From assembly GCA_021404685.1 (NCBI GenBank), contig QWHC01000022.1, positions 1 through 59,552 on the forward strand: 59,552 bases of DNA, read 5' to 3'. The translations under genes and the position numbers were made by a program. Source of the DNA: Chloroflexi bacterium CFX4. GTDB lineage: Bacteria > Chloroflexota > Anaerolineae > Aggregatilineales > UBA2796. Of the stretch, positions 17,167-29,130 are shown one piece after another; within the stretch, counting starts at the first letter, position 1, and each line of letters opens with the position of its first letter. The notes under the pieces are model-generated. The model was not told the origin of the DNA, did not search any database, and saw only the letters and a list, made by a program, of their open reading frames with translations.

Positions 17167-18279
17167 ATGACTTTGACTTCAATAATGGGCTTCCTCTCGC
17201 TGGCAGGCTGGATGGCTGTGCTAGCTGGTGCAGGTATCGCTATTAGCAACGCTGCCCAAAACCGTCCCACCCGCGGCGGCATTGCGTTGGCTGCTTTTGG
17301 CTTGGTGGTTGGTGTGGTCTTCTTCCTTGCCAGCACTGGCTTGGTGACGGTTGGCGCAACGCAAGTTGCCGTCGTCTTCCAATCCATCGGTGGCGACCCT
17401 GAAGAGGGCAACCTGTGGAAAACGCCGCTCGGTCCCGGCGTGCATATCATCATGCCCATCATTAACGAGCCTATCTTGTACACAACGGCGGTGCAGACTT
17501 ACACCATGTCCCGCGTGATGGATGAAGGGCAGGCGCGCCGCGCCGACGCGGTGGAAGGGCGCACCCGTGACGGTCAGCAGGTGTTGATCGACGTCTCGGT
17601 GCTGTATCGCATTGATCGTGATATTGCCAACACCTTGCACCGCAAGTGGCAAAACCGCTATGAGAACGACTTCGTGCGCCCGACGGTGCGCTCTGCCGTT
17701 CGTGAGCGCGTGGCAAACTACAGTGTGAATGAACTGTACGGTGGCACAAGCCTAATCACGACTACAGACGCCGATACGGGCGAGTCGCGCACGGAACAAG
17801 CCGTCTCCAAGCTGCCTGAATTGCAGCGCCGCCTGAATGAAGAATTGCGCCCTGTTTTTGCGGATAACGGCTTGTTCTTGCAGGAGTTGCTCATCCGCGA
17901 GATCACCTTCAGCGAGGAATTCATCCGCGCTGTCGAGGCGAAGCAAGTCGCTGAGCAGCAGGCAGAGCAGGCAAAACAAGAGGCTGAACGCGCCCGCACG
18001 CTGGCAAGCGGTCAGGCGGACGCAGCAGTTACCGCTGCACGTGGTGAGGCGAACGCACTCCGTGAGCGCGCCAACGGTGAGGCAGCTGCCATCCGTGCGC
18101 GTGCCGCCGCTGAGGCTGAGGCACTCGCCCTGATCAACGAGCAGATCACCAAGAATCCGATGCTGCTGCAATGGCGCTACATCGAGCAGATTGCGCCCAA
18201 CATCAGCATGATCTTGCTGCCCAGCAACGCACCCTTCCTCTTTGATATTGAGCAGTTGATGCAGCAAGCCCGCCGCTAG
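17167..18279 (+). CDS. SPFH/Band 7 (prohibitin-like) membrane protein
   Basis: SPFH proteins form oligomeric membrane rings that organise microdomains or control membrane proteases. From ATG 17167 it has 370 residues. Two N-terminal hydrophobic stretches (LAGWMAVLAGAGIAISNA and GIALAAFGLVVGVVFFLAST) are followed by the Band 7 domain with GLVTVGATQVAVVFQSIGG, PGVHIIMPIINEPILY and SVLYRIDRDIANTLH. An A/E/R/Q-rich coiled coil follows (AEQQAEQAKQEAERARTLAS and on). The C-terminal LLQWRYIEQIAPNISMILLP is typical of prohibitin-type members. The ATG is chosen because GGAGGT lies 4 bases upstream; the ATG at 17155 overlaps that site. A hairpin follows the stop. Confidence 0.9.
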   Translation: MTLTSIMGFLSLAGWMAVLAGAGIAISNAAQNRPTRGGIALAAFGLVVGVVFFLASTGLVTVGATQVAVVFQSIGGDPEEGNLWKTPLGPGVHIIMPIINEPILYTTAVQTYTMSRVMDEGQARRADAVEGRTRDGQQVLIDVSVLYRIDRDIANTLHRKWQNRYENDFVRPTVRSAVRERVANYSVNELYGGTSLITTTDADTGESRTEQAVSKLPELQRRLNEELRPVFADNGLFLQELLIREITFSEEFIRAVEAKQVAEQQAEQAKQEAERARTLASGQADAAVTAARGEANALRERANGEAAAIRARAAAEAEALALINEQITKNPMLLQWRYIEQIAPNISMILLPSNAPFLFDIEQLMQQARR

Positions 18280-18291
18280 TTGCCTACCAAC

Positions 18292-18319
18292 CTTGCCCTG
18301 TCGCTTGCGGCAGGGCAAG
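18292..18319 (+). terminator. Hairpin after the SPFH gene
   Basis: CTTGCCCTG (18292-18300) pairs perfectly with CAGGGCAAG (18311-18319) across a 10-base loop. It lies 13 bases after the SPFH stop and 22 bases before the next start. No long T run follows, so it may act as an attenuator or mRNA stabiliser. Confidence 0.5.
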
Positions 18320-18340
18320 CCCTTCTGTGGAGCTGTTCCC

Positions 18341-18679
18341 ATGAAATTTTTCCGCGAACTTGCCCGAATGCTCAGCGGCACACCATCTACCGCCACGCAA
18401 GGCGATATTGGCATGTATTATTACGTCAAAGCGCACCGCAGTGGCGAAGTGATCCGCATTCGCATCAACCCTAACAACGATCTCTCGCTCAACGATGAGG
18501 ATAACGGCTACTTCGTGCGAAAAGTTGCCGTTGGCACGCGCAGCTTTGCGCGTGTCGAACTTGAGGTCAGCTACGATAAAAACCGTAAGGTGATCAACGC
18601 CGAAGTGCAAGGCGGCACCTTGGTTGATCAGGCTGCCTACGACGCTGATCAAGCCCAGCCGCCTGCCACTGCCGAATAA
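18341..18679 (+). CDS. Small conserved-looking protein of unknown function
   Basis: From ATG 18341 the frame gives 112 residues starting MKFFRELARMLSGTPSTATQ. The central part (GMYYYVKAHRSGEVIRIRIN, then DEDNGYFVRKVAVGTRSFAR and VELEVSYDKNRKVINAEVQG) alternates hydrophobic and charged residues like a small beta-sheet domain. The C-terminus is A/Q/P-rich. There is no signal peptide or membrane segment. A longer frame from 18293 begins inside the upstream hairpin, so the ATG with GGAG about 10 bases upstream is preferred. It lies 62 bases downstream of the SPFH gene and may be co-regulated with it. I do not recognise the family. Confidence 0.65.
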   Translation: MKFFRELARMLSGTPSTATQGDIGMYYYVKAHRSGEVIRIRINPNNDLSLNDEDNGYFVRKVAVGTRSFARVELEVSYDKNRKVINAEVQGGTLVDQAAYDADQAQPPATAE

Positions 18680-18687
18680 GAACATTC

Positions 18688-19061
18688 ATGAGCAGAGTCA
18701 AGCGTGCGTTCGAGTCGTTTGCGCCCGCTTCCCGTGCCGAGTGGCGGCAGTGGTTAGTGGATAATCATGCCACCTCGGATGGGCTGTGGCTAAAAAAGAG
18801 AGTGGCAAGCCAAGCCTTTCCTACGATGAGGCAGTTGAGGAAGCGCTCTGCTTTGGCGGGATTGATAGCGTCGTCAACAAGCTGGATACCGAACGCTATA
18901 AGCAGCTTTTCTCGCCGCGCAAGGCGAAAAGCAATTGGTTGCGCTTGAACAAAGAGCGCGTCGCACGCCTGCTATCGCATGTTTTGATGGGACTAGGCGC
19001 TCTGTCTCCAACCCTCCCGCCTTTTTTGACGGCGGACGGGTTGAGATTCTTGACAACTTAA
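18688..19061 (+). pseudogene. YdeI/OmpD-associated-like protein, frameshifted and 3'-degraded
   Basis: Two frames together give a recognisable YdeI-family protein (often annotated as bacteriocin-protection or OmpD-associated). The first frame encodes FAPASRAEWRQWLVDNHATS then DGLWLKK. After a shift near 18790-18800 the second frame continues KESGKPSLSYDEAVEEALCF, then DSVVNKLDTERYKQLFSPRK and SNWLRLNKERVARLL. The family usually continues another 80-100 residues, but the sequence decays after about 18985 into non-homologous frames. The normally conserved Trp in FGWIDS is Gly here. It appears to be a dying gene. A sequencing error could explain the frameshift but not the lost 3' end. Confidence 0.75.
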
Positions 19062-19315
19062 AACGACTTGTGGTACGCCTTTCAATAGGTCGCTCCTTAA
19101 AACTTGATACAAAAAAACGCCCTAGAAGACGGTTGTTTTTTCGCACAGTACATGACAAGAATGAGGAGTCTAGGGGTTGCAACCCACTTCGACCCGTAGA
19201 GGGTCCTGAAACACTTTGACCGCGACTAGGCACTCGGCAAATTTACCATGCCACTCTGCGCCTGATTCCGCTATAATGGTAGCAACAACCACAGCAGGAC
19301 GGGAAAAGTGACGTA
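19062..19315. other. Gene-free spacer with a perfect TATAAT before the M20 gene
   Basis: This 254-base spacer shows no convincing gene; short frames here have no recognisable sequence and it may hold remnants of the pseudogene's 3' flank. TATAAT at 19272-19277 is a consensus -10 placed 44 bases before the amidohydrolase start. The expected -35 position (around 19249-19254) is weak. Confidence 0.5.
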
Positions 19316-20500
19316 ATGGCGATAGATTGGCTGGCGCAGGCACACGCTATGCGCGCTGAATTGGTGGCACGCCGCCGCGATTTTCATCAACATCCAGAAC
19401 TTGCCTTTGAAGAGGTTCGCACAGCGGGCATTGTGGCGGCTGAACTTGGCGCGCTTGGTTTAGAAGTGCAAACCGGCGTCGGCAAGACGGGCGTCGTGGG
19501 CATTCTTGAAGGCGCACAGGACGGCATGACGGTGCTGGTGCGCTGCGATATGGATGCGCTGCCAGTCCCAGAAGCGAACGACACCGAATATATCTCGCAG
19601 ACAGCGGGCAAAATGCACGCCTGCGGGCATGATGGGCATACCGCAATCGGGCTGGGTGTGGCGAAGATGCTTGCCGCGCACCGTGATCAACTCGTCGGAC
19701 GGGTTAAGTTCGTCTTTCAGCCCGCAGAAGAAATTGCCGCCGGCGCTTACGCCATGATCAACGATGGTGTGCTAGAAGCGCCTGTGCCGCAAGTGGCGCT
19801 TGGCTTGCACCTTTGGAATAGCTTACCTGTTGGCACCGTCAGCGTGACCGAAGGCGCAGCGATGGCAAGCGCCAACGATTTCACGATCAGCGTGCGCGGC
19901 AGAGGCGGTCATGGTGCGCTGCCCGATGAAACACGCGATCCACTCTTGGCAGCCGCGCAGATCATCACCGCTTTGCAGAGCATCGTCAGCCGCAACGTCA
20001 GCGGTATGGATACTGCCGTCCTCTCGGTCTGCAACATTCGCGGCGGCGATGCCAACAATGTTATTCCGTCTGAGGTGACGCTTGGCGGCACTTTCCGCAC
20101 CTATCAGCCTGCCATAAACGACCTTGTGACGCGCCGTCTGCGCGAAATTGCCGAAGGCGTGGCTGCTGCGCTTGGCTGCACCGCCGAAGTGCGCGCCGAT
20201 CTGCTGGCGCCGCCGCTCATCAACGATACCCTCGTTAATGCGCGCCTGCGCGAGGTCTTTGGGCGTGCCGCGCCTGAGATCAGCCTGATCGATAACGCAC
20301 GCACAATGGCATCTGAGGACATGGCGTGCTTCTTAGAGCGCATTCCCGGCACCTTCTTCTTTGTTGGCTCTGCCAACAGTGCGCGTGGGCTGGATTTTCC
20401 ACACCATCATCCGCGCTTCGATTTTGATGAGGACTCGCTGCCCATCAGCGCGGGCTTGTTAGCAGCGGCAGTTGCCGAATATGTGCTGCCGAGCGCGTAG
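19316..20500 (+). CDS. M20 family (M20D) amidohydrolase
   Basis: This is a cytoplasmic zinc- or manganese-dependent N-acyl-amino-acid or IAA-conjugate-type amidohydrolase; the substrate cannot be read from the sequence. The 394 residues contain the metal-binding motif MHACGHDGHTA (Cys103, His105), the catalytic segment FQPAEEIAAGA (Glu138/Glu139), the dimerisation domain with SVRGRGGHGALPDETRDP, and the C-terminal ligand motif DFPHHHPRFDFDEDSLP. No signal peptide. Length is typical. A consensus -10 lies upstream. The next gene begins 11 bases after the stop, so it may head an operon with the GGCT-like, S51-like and BtuF-like genes. Confidence 0.9.
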   Translation: MAIDWLAQAHAMRAELVARRRDFHQHPELAFEEVRTAGIVAAELGALGLEVQTGVGKTGVVGILEGAQDGMTVLVRCDMDALPVPEANDTEYISQTAGKMHACGHDGHTAIGLGVAKMLAAHRDQLVGRVKFVFQPAEEIAAGAYAMINDGVLEAPVPQVALGLHLWNSLPVGTVSVTEGAAMASANDFTISVRGRGGHGALPDETRDPLLAAAQIITALQSIVSRNVSGMDTAVLSVCNIRGGDANNVIPSEVTLGGTFRTYQPAINDLVTRRLREIAEGVAAALGCTAEVRADLLAPPLINDTLVNARLREVFGRAAPEISLIDNARTMASEDMACFLERIPGTFFFVGSANSARGLDFPHHHPRFDFDEDSLPISAGLLAAAVAEYVLPSA

Positions 20501-20511
20501 GAGTTGATGCC

Positions 20512-21030
20512 ATGAAAATGCGCCCTGTGCGTTCCACCCGCGATTGGATTCAGACGCCGATCTTTGCCTATGGCACACTGCGGAACGGCGAACGCAACTA
20601 TATGCGCTTGCTGTGCGGCTATACCGTCAGCGAGTTTGCCGCTGAGGCGGATAACATGCACCTCTACTCACTGGGCGCCTTTCCCGTGCTGCTAGATGCT
20701 GCGCCAAACGAAGGCGTGGCGGTGAAAGGTGAGGTCATGGTCTTGCACCCTGCCTACTATCCGCACTTGCTGACAGAGTTGGATCGCCTCGAGGGCTATA
20801 ATCCCAACGCTGACCAAGCCAGTGGCGAGATGGGCTTGTACCAGCGTGTGCGGCGGCGCGTGCGGCTCAGCGGCGGCGCAGAGGCTTGGGCATGGCTGTA
20901 TGTGGGCAATCCTGCGGTGCTGGCTGCCCATCCACACACCGAAATTCCGCACGGCGATTGGCTGCGCTATCAGCGTGAGCGTGGCAAGACGCCGCGCCTG
21001 TTCAAAGCTGCTAAAATCGGTCAGAATTAG
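20512..21030 (+). CDS. Gamma-glutamylcyclotransferase-like (AIG2/GGCT fold) protein
   Basis: The 172 residues contain the family hallmark FAYGTLRNGERNYMRLL near 18-34, the middle segment GAFPVLLDA, the strand VKGEVMVLHP and ELDRLEGYNP with the catalytic-type Glu, then YQRVRRRVRL. The fold catalyses release of 5-oxoproline from gamma-glutamyl amines or peptides in studied members, but many bacterial members have unknown substrates. The C-terminal 35 residues (HGDWLRYQRERGKTPRLFKA) are an addition not needed for the fold. It lies 11 bases after the M20 gene and 2 bases before the S51-like gene, suggesting one peptide- or amino-acid-related operon. Confidence 0.82.
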   Translation: MKMRPVRSTRDWIQTPIFAYGTLRNGERNYMRLLCGYTVSEFAAEADNMHLYSLGAFPVLLDAAPNEGVAVKGEVMVLHPAYYPHLLTELDRLEGYNPNADQASGEMGLYQRVRRRVRLSGGAEAWAWLYVGNPAVLAAHPHTEIPHGDWLRYQRERGKTPRLFKAAKIGQN

Positions 21031-21032
21031 CC

Positions 21033-21721
21033 ATGCCACAGGTAAACGTTTTACATTGGCGCGATGGGCGCGGTTGGTTGGTGCTGGATGGCGGCGGCAC
21101 GCAGCTAGGCGATCAGGAAGGCGTTGATCTGGATATTGAGGCGCAGGCACTGGCGCGCATTGCTTACGGCGAGCCGATTGCCTACATTTGGGCGGCAAGC
21201 GATGCAGATACCGCTGATCGTCACCTTGCGCGCCTTGACGAGATGGGCGCACCAACGGGCTATCTGGTCGATGTGATCACCGAAGATGACGCCACCATTC
21301 GCGCCCAACTGGATGAGGCGGGCATGATCATCTTGGGAGATGGTCATGCGGCGGAAGCACTGCGGGCAGCCTTGCCGGGCGCTGCCCTTGAAGGGATGCA
21401 GGCTGCCTACGCACGCGGTGCAGTCATCTTAGGGATGGGCGCCGGGGCGGCGGCGCTCGGCAGCTATGTGGAAGGTGCAAATGGGCTAGGCTGGCTGGAA
21501 AACGCGATCATCATGCCCAACTACGATGATCCGCGCCGAGCGGCACTCTTACGCAGCCTGCTGGAAGAACATCCAACTGCTTATGGCGTTGGCATCGGCA
21601 GCCGTTCGGCACTGGCGCTTGGCGCGGATGGACAAGTTGAAGCCTGGGGCGAACGCCGTATCACAATCGCGCTTGGCAGCGCGTTAAGCGCTGCGGCGGC
21701 GCAGAATGGCGGCAGAGACTG

Positions 21722-21722
<1 letters not shown>
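21033..21722 (+). CDS. S51 (cyanophycinase-like) fold protein lacking catalytic residues
   Basis: The 229 residues match the layout of cyanophycinase/peptidase E-like proteins. GWLVLDGGGTQLGDQEG is at the N-terminus, MIILGDGHAAEALRAAL in the centre, then the nucleophile elbow and GLGWLENAIIMPNYDDPRR. The elbow, usually G-T-S-A-G-A, reads GMGAGAAALGS: the catalytic Ser is Gly. The conserved His of the DQHF-type segment is also absent (MPNYDD). The C-terminal YGVGIGSRSALALGADGQVE matches the family. It is therefore probably not a protease and may bind a peptide or act as a regulator. It starts 2 bases after the GGCT-like gene and overlaps the BtuF-like start by one base (TGATG). Confidence 0.75.
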
Positions 21723-24772
<3,050 letters not shown>

Positions 24773-24853
24773 TCAGGGCGCACAGATCGGTCTTGTAGAG
24801 AGTATAGCACAGATTTTCTAGGGCAGTGCGCTCAAGTGGCGGCAAAAGTGCGG

Positions 24854-24859
24854 TATACT
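24854..24859 (+). promoter_or_regulatory. -10-like TATACT before the membrane protein gene
   Basis: TATACT is followed by CGCGGCAA, similar to the hexamer-plus-GGCA pattern before tadB and the kinase gene. It lies 40 bases before the ATG at 24900, in the 136-base spacer divergent from ligA. Confidence 0.5.
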
Positions 24860-24899
24860 CGCGGCAATTGCACATACACCGCGATAGTTGTGAGTAACC

Positions 24900-26813
24900 A
24901 TGCCACTTTTCGTGATCTTCGTCTTTGGTTCAATCATGCTGGGTGCCGGCGCGATGTTAGCACCTGCGCTGCCCACACACAGCCCACGCATTGGCTTAGC
25001 CGCCGCCCTAACGCTCGCCTTCGTAACGGCGGGCGGCATTTTCTATGCCACCTTGTTTGGCTGGAACACCCTTGTGATTGATTATATGTGGTTTGCCGCG
25101 TTGGTCGGCATCTTCCTGACTGGCACACTTTCGGCGGGCATGTTCCGCGCTGAGGCAGAGGGCGGCACCCGCCAATTTGAGGGATGGGCAGGTCCGCGGG
25201 AGCTGGCATTTTTTGCGACGGTTGCCGTGATCGTCATCGCGCCGATCCTTGCGCTGCCCGTGCCGCTGGATACCGACGCGCAAGGCTTTGGCTACCTCGC
25301 CCTGACTCTGCGCGAAAGCGGCAGTTTCACCACGCTGGCACCCTTTCACCCAGAGGTCAACTGGCTCTATTCGCCGGGCTTTCCCGTCTTGATTGCCTAC
25401 CTCAGCGAGCGCCTGAACGCGGGCATTCATACCATTCAGTTTGCGGTTGGCGCGGTGCTGTGCCTGATCTTCATCTGGACAGCCTATGACTTTGGGAACG
25501 AACTTGATCCAGACATGGACAAGGGCTCGCGGCGCTATGGCGTGGCGATGGCGTTCAGCGCCCTGATCGGGCTTGGGCTGTTCCTCGCCTATATGGACTC
25601 GCACTTCACGGCGGTGCTTGGTTTGGTCTTCGCGCTGGCATTCCTCACCTTTGCCATGCGCTTTGCGAAGGAAGGACGCCGTGCAGATTTCATCGGTGCG
25701 GCGTTGTGTTTGGGCAGCGTGCCGCTGGCACAGCCGGATATGACGATCATTCTAGGGTTGGGCTACGCGCCGTTCGTGCTGTTGGTTTGGCGGGATGGCT
25801 GGCGCGATTGGCGTGCCTTCCTGCCGCGTTGGCTGGGCTTGGTGATCGGCATTCCGTTGGTGGCAGTCGTCGGCATTTCGCCATGGCTGGCACAGATTGC
25901 GCCGCTGCTTGGCAGCGACATTCGCTCGCCGTTCGAGATCAGCCTCAGCCATTTGCTGGTGATCGTGATTTATCACGGTGGTGTGGTCGTTTTGCTCTCG
26001 CTGGTCGGCATTGTGATAGGCGTGCGGCGGCGCACAGTGATTGACTTAACAATGATCGCATGGCTGCTTTTGGTGATTGACTTCTCCAGCACGGGCATTC
26101 TGAAGGCGCTCTTTCCGACGCTGCTGGCGCCGATCATCAAGTATGAGTATCCGTTCAGCGTGGCGTGGCACGGTCCGATCATTCCCTATATGTACTTAGG
26201 CGGCATCGGGCTGATTTGGCTGACCGCACAACGCAAAGGCTTTGAGCCGTGGCTGCGGCGCTTTAGCCTGCCGTTGATGGGTGCGGTGGTTGGTGCGGCG
26301 CTCTTTGCCGTGATTTTTGCCGAACCGTTGCTTGCCCTGAGCAAACAGACGCCAATTGCCTTCTTTGGCGCCTTTTCCAGCCATGCTGATGTAGAGGCGA
26401 TGCGCTGGCTGAACCGTAATACGCGCCGCGACGTGCTGATCTTGAATCATCCCGGCTTGCACGAGGCAGACTGGGTGCCGATCATCGCGCAGCGCAACAC
26501 CGTTTTCTTTCGCGGGCAGCCTTTCTTCACCAACACGGAGCGCGTCGAGGCGATGTGGGAAGAATTCCGCGCCTTCTGGCTGAATCCACGCGATCCTGCT
26601 CACCGTGAGCTATTCAGGCGCTACGGCGTGGAATATGTGATTGTGCCGCAGCTTTTCAACAAGCCGCAGTCCTTGCAAAGTATGTTCCGTTGGCGTCCGC
26701 CGCTGCCCGAATACACCGTCTACGACGTGCTTGCCGTGAACGACTTGCCCTACCTTGAACAGGTCTTTGATCAGGACGGCGCACGGGTCTACCGCGTGAG
26801 GCTTGATCAATGA
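24900..26813 (+). CDS. Large polytopic membrane protein, probable GT-C-type glycosyltransferase
   Basis: The 637 residues hold about 12 membrane helices (for example MPLFVIFVFGSIMLGAGAML, LAFFATVAVIVIAPILALPV). The first large outer loop carries an acidic patch, LDTDAQGFGYLALTLRESGS, then HPEVNWLYSPGFPVLIAYLS, in the position where GT-C lipid-linked sugar transferases place catalytic Asp/Glu. The C-terminal soluble part (about 490-637) begins DVEAMRWLNRNTRRDVLILN and resembles the extracytoplasmic domain of PMT/ArnT-like proteins. It overlaps the following GT4 gene by 4 bases (ATGA), supporting a role in glycan or glycolipid synthesis. The exact family is not certain; a transporter is possible but less likely. 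Confidence 0.7.
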   Translation: MPLFVIFVFGSIMLGAGAMLAPALPTHSPRIGLAAALTLAFVTAGGIFYATLFGWNTLVIDYMWFAALVGIFLTGTLSAGMFRAEAEGGTRQFEGWAGPRELAFFATVAVIVIAPILALPVPLDTDAQGFGYLALTLRESGSFTTLAPFHPEVNWLYSPGFPVLIAYLSERLNAGIHTIQFAVGAVLCLIFIWTAYDFGNELDPDMDKGSRRYGVAMAFSALIGLGLFLAYMDSHFTAVLGLVFALAFLTFAMRFAKEGRRADFIGAALCLGSVPLAQPDMTIILGLGYAPFVLLVWRDGWRDWRAFLPRWLGLVIGIPLVAVVGISPWLAQIAPLLGSDIRSPFEISLSHLLVIVIYHGGVVVLLSLVGIVIGVRRRTVIDLTMIAWLLLVIDFSSTGILKALFPTLLAPIIKYEYPFSVAWHGPIIPYMYLGGIGLIWLTAQRKGFEPWLRRFSLPLMGAVVGAALFAVIFAEPLLALSKQTPIAFFGAFSSHADVEAMRWLNRNTRRDVLILNHPGLHEADWVPIIAQRNTVFFRGQPFFTNTERVEAMWEEFRAFWLNPRDPAHRELFRRYGVEYVIVPQLFNKPQSLQSMFRWRPPLPEYTVYDVLAVNDLPYLEQVFDQDGARVYRVRLDQ

Positions 26814-28012
26814 AGGTGCTGCACATCACGCCTTACTATGCGCCAGCATGGGCGTTAGGCGGCGTGGTGCGCGCCGTGAGCGATCTGGCGGCGGCGCAGG
26901 CAGCGCGTGGTGATCGGGTGCAAGTGCTGACGACGGATATTGCCGACCTAAAGGGCGGGCGGATCACCGTTTTGGAAGAAGTGCGTGACGGCGTGGAGGT
27001 TCGGCGTGCGCGGAATGCCTTTCCGCTGCTGCGTGGGCGCTTTAACCTCTCCACGCCGCAAGGCTTCGGTGCGCTGCTGCGCGCTGCGCTGCCACAGGCA
27101 GACCTGATTCACCTCCACGAGTTCCGCACGCTAGAGGCACTGCTGGCGCTGCGTGCTAAGCCTGCGGCGCCGATCATCCTCTCGCCGCACGGCACGCTCA
27201 GCCAGATCACAGGGCGCAGCACAATCAAGCGGCTGTGGGATCGTCTATTCGGGCGCTACACAGCGGCGCGCATCACAGGCGTGGCAGCCCTGACCGAGAC
27301 GGAACGCACAGAGGTTGCGGCGGCGTGGCGCACCTTCGGCTTAGCGCCGCCACTGCTGCGCGTCATCCCGAATGGCGTCGGTGCGGATGTGTGGGCAGGC
27401 TTAGCAAGCCCGCAGCTTGGCGCGGATGTTGCCGCTTTGCGAGCGCGGTTCGGGATTGGCGAGGTGCCGATTGTGCTGTTTTTAGGGCGTCTGCACGAGC
27501 GCAAGGGCATACAACACTTAATTCCTGCTTTTGGGCAGGCGCTTCAAGCAGGCTGCGCGGCGCACTTGCTCATCGTCGGTGCGGATGACGGTATGTTAGG
27601 CGCGATGCAGCGTTTAGTGGAGCAGGAGAGGCTCTCGGCGCAGGTCACCTTTGCGGGCTTGTTGGAAGGGCGTGAGCGCATTGCGGCGTTGGCGGCGGCA
27701 GAAATTTTCGCGCTGCCGGCTGTGGGCGAGGGACTCTCGCTGGCGGCGCTAGAAGCGGCGGCAAGCGGCTGTGCGCTGATCCTGACGGAAGGCTGCAATT
27801 TGCCCGAAGCGGCAGCGCATGGCGCCGGCATGATCGTGGCGCGCCAAACAGACTCGCTCGCGGCGGCACTGCGGCACTTGTTAGAATCGCCAACGGCGCG
27901 CCGCCAAATGGGTGCAGCAGCGCAAATGTGGGCAAAGGATGCCTTTCAGTGGCGGGCAATCGCAGAACGCATGGCGCAATTCTACGCGTGCGCTATACTC
28001 AAACGCCAATAG
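26810..28012 (+). CDS. GT4-family glycosyltransferase (group 1)
   Basis: This cytoplasmic retaining glycosyltransferase has GT-B fold and transfers a sugar from a nucleotide donor. The 400 residues begin KVLHITPYYAPAWALGGVVR, the typical GT4 N-terminus with a glycine-rich loop. The C-terminal donor domain has IVLFLGRLHERKGIQHLIPA, LLIVGADDG, VTFAGLLEGRERIAALAAAE, and the E-x7-E motif region AVGEGLSLAALEAAASG. It overlaps the upstream membrane protein by 4 bases, so both are translationally coupled. The last codons contain the -10 element used for the next operon. Donor and acceptor cannot be read from the sequence. Confidence 0.9.
   Translation: MKVLHITPYYAPAWALGGVVRAVSDLAAAQAARGDRVQVLTTDIADLKGGRITVLEEVRDGVEVRRARNAFPLLRGRFNLSTPQGFGALLRAALPQADLIHLHEFRTLEALLALRAKPAAPIILSPHGTLSQITGRSTIKRLWDRLFGRYTAARITGVAALTETERTEVAAAWRTFGLAPPLLRVIPNGVGADVWAGLASPQLGADVAALRARFGIGEVPIVLFLGRLHERKGIQHLIPAFGQALQAGCAAHLLIVGADDGMLGAMQRLVEQERLSAQVTFAGLLEGRERIAALAAAEIFALPAVGEGLSLAALEAAASGCALILTEGCNLPEAAAHGAGMIVARQTDSLAAALRHLLESPTARRQMGAAAQMWAKDAFQWRAIAERMAQFYACAILKRQ
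27994..27999 (+). promoter_or_regulatory. -10-like TATACT before the dipeptide-type ABC operon
   Basis: TATACT sits in the last codons of the GT4 gene, 35 bases before the GTG start of the first permease gene. It matches the recurring element of this genome. Confidence 0.45.
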
Positions 28013-28034
28013 AAACCTTACGGAGTAAATTATT

Positions 28035-29117
28035 GTGGATGCCTCTCTTTCGACTGCGTCATCGGACGCTTCCGCACCAACGCTACGCAGCCGCCTAGCG
28101 CGCTTCTTCAAAAGCTATCTTGTCCGTTCGCTGCTGCAAGCCCTTTTCACGGTTTGGTTGGTGCTGACCGTCACCTTTGTGCTGATTCGCCTGATGCCGG
28201 GCAACCCGGTAGAAGTTTTTGTGGATCGGCTGGTCTCGGATCAGGGCATTACCCGTGAAGAGGCATTGGCACAGGCAGCCGCCATGTTCTCGGTAGACTT
28301 CAACGCGCCGATCCATGAGCAGTATTTGCAGTATTTGGGCAATCTAGTGCGCGGTGATTTAGGTGTTTCAATCAGCTCAACCAACACGCCGGTCATTGAG
28401 ATCATCGCCCGTTTTCTACCATGGACGCTCTTTAGCGTTGGCTTGGGCTTGCTGATCAGCTTCATTTTGGGCTTGCTGATCGGCATGCTGATGGCATATT
28501 GGCGCAACAGCATCTTTGATGTCGCCGTCTCAACGCTTGCCTCGTTTCTGAGCAGCATTCCAAACTACCTGCTGCCAATCATCCTGATCTACCTGATCGG
28601 TGTGCAGTGGAAGCTGCTGCCAGTGGCACGCATGCGCGGCACCTATGATCCTAGGCTGACGCCGGGCTTCTCGATAGAATTCATCGCCAGTGTGCTGCTG
28701 TATGCGATGCTGCCCGTCCTCACTTATGTGCTAAGCCAAGTTGGGCATTGGGCGCTCAGCATGAAGAACAGCACGCTCAGCGTGATGGGCGAAGAATATG
28801 TGAACGCGGCACATGCGCGTGGACTGCCACAGCGCCGCATCTTGGTGGCATACGTTGGACGGAATGCCTCGCTGCCGCTTTTTACGCAGTTGGCGCTCAG
28901 CGTTGGTGCGGTGGTGGGTGGTGCGATCATCATTGAGTTATTCTTCCTCTATCAGGGCATTGGCGTGCGCCTGTTTGAGGCAATCGGCGCACGCGATTAT
29001 CCGTTAATGCAGGGCATCTTCTTGATGATCACACTCTCAACGGTGCTGGCAAACTTGCTGGCAGACCTGCTCTATTCACAGCTTGATCCGCGTGTGCGGC
29101 TTGGCACAGGTAAATAA
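28035..29117 (+). CDS. Peptide/nickel-type ABC transporter permease (DppB-like)
   Basis: First permease of an oligopeptide/dipeptide-family importer. The 360 residues contain a hydrophilic N-terminal 40, a first helix (LLQALFTVWLVLTVTFVLIR) followed by LMPGNPVEVFVDRL, the standard DppB N-terminal signature, and further helices. The cytoplasmic EAA loop EEYVNAAHARGLPQRRILVA near 255-275 contacts the ATPase. The start is GTG 28035 with a CGGAG motif about 9 bases upstream. Gene spacing to the DppC-like gene is 13 bases. Substrate could be peptides, nickel or sugars; the family name does not settle it, and no solute-binding protein gene is present nearby. Confidence 0.92.
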   Translation: MDASLSTASSDASAPTLRSRLARFFKSYLVRSLLQALFTVWLVLTVTFVLIRLMPGNPVEVFVDRLVSDQGITREEALAQAAAMFSVDFNAPIHEQYLQYLGNLVRGDLGVSISSTNTPVIEIIARFLPWTLFSVGLGLLISFILGLLIGMLMAYWRNSIFDVAVSTLASFLSSIPNYLLPIILIYLIGVQWKLLPVARMRGTYDPRLTPGFSIEFIASVLLYAMLPVLTYVLSQVGHWALSMKNSTLSVMGEEYVNAAHARGLPQRRILVAYVGRNASLPLFTQLALSVGAVVGGAIIIELFFLYQGIGVRLFEAIGARDYPLMQGIFLMITLSTVLANLLADLLYSQLDPRVRLGTGK

Positions 29118-29130
29118 GTGAGGTGCAACC

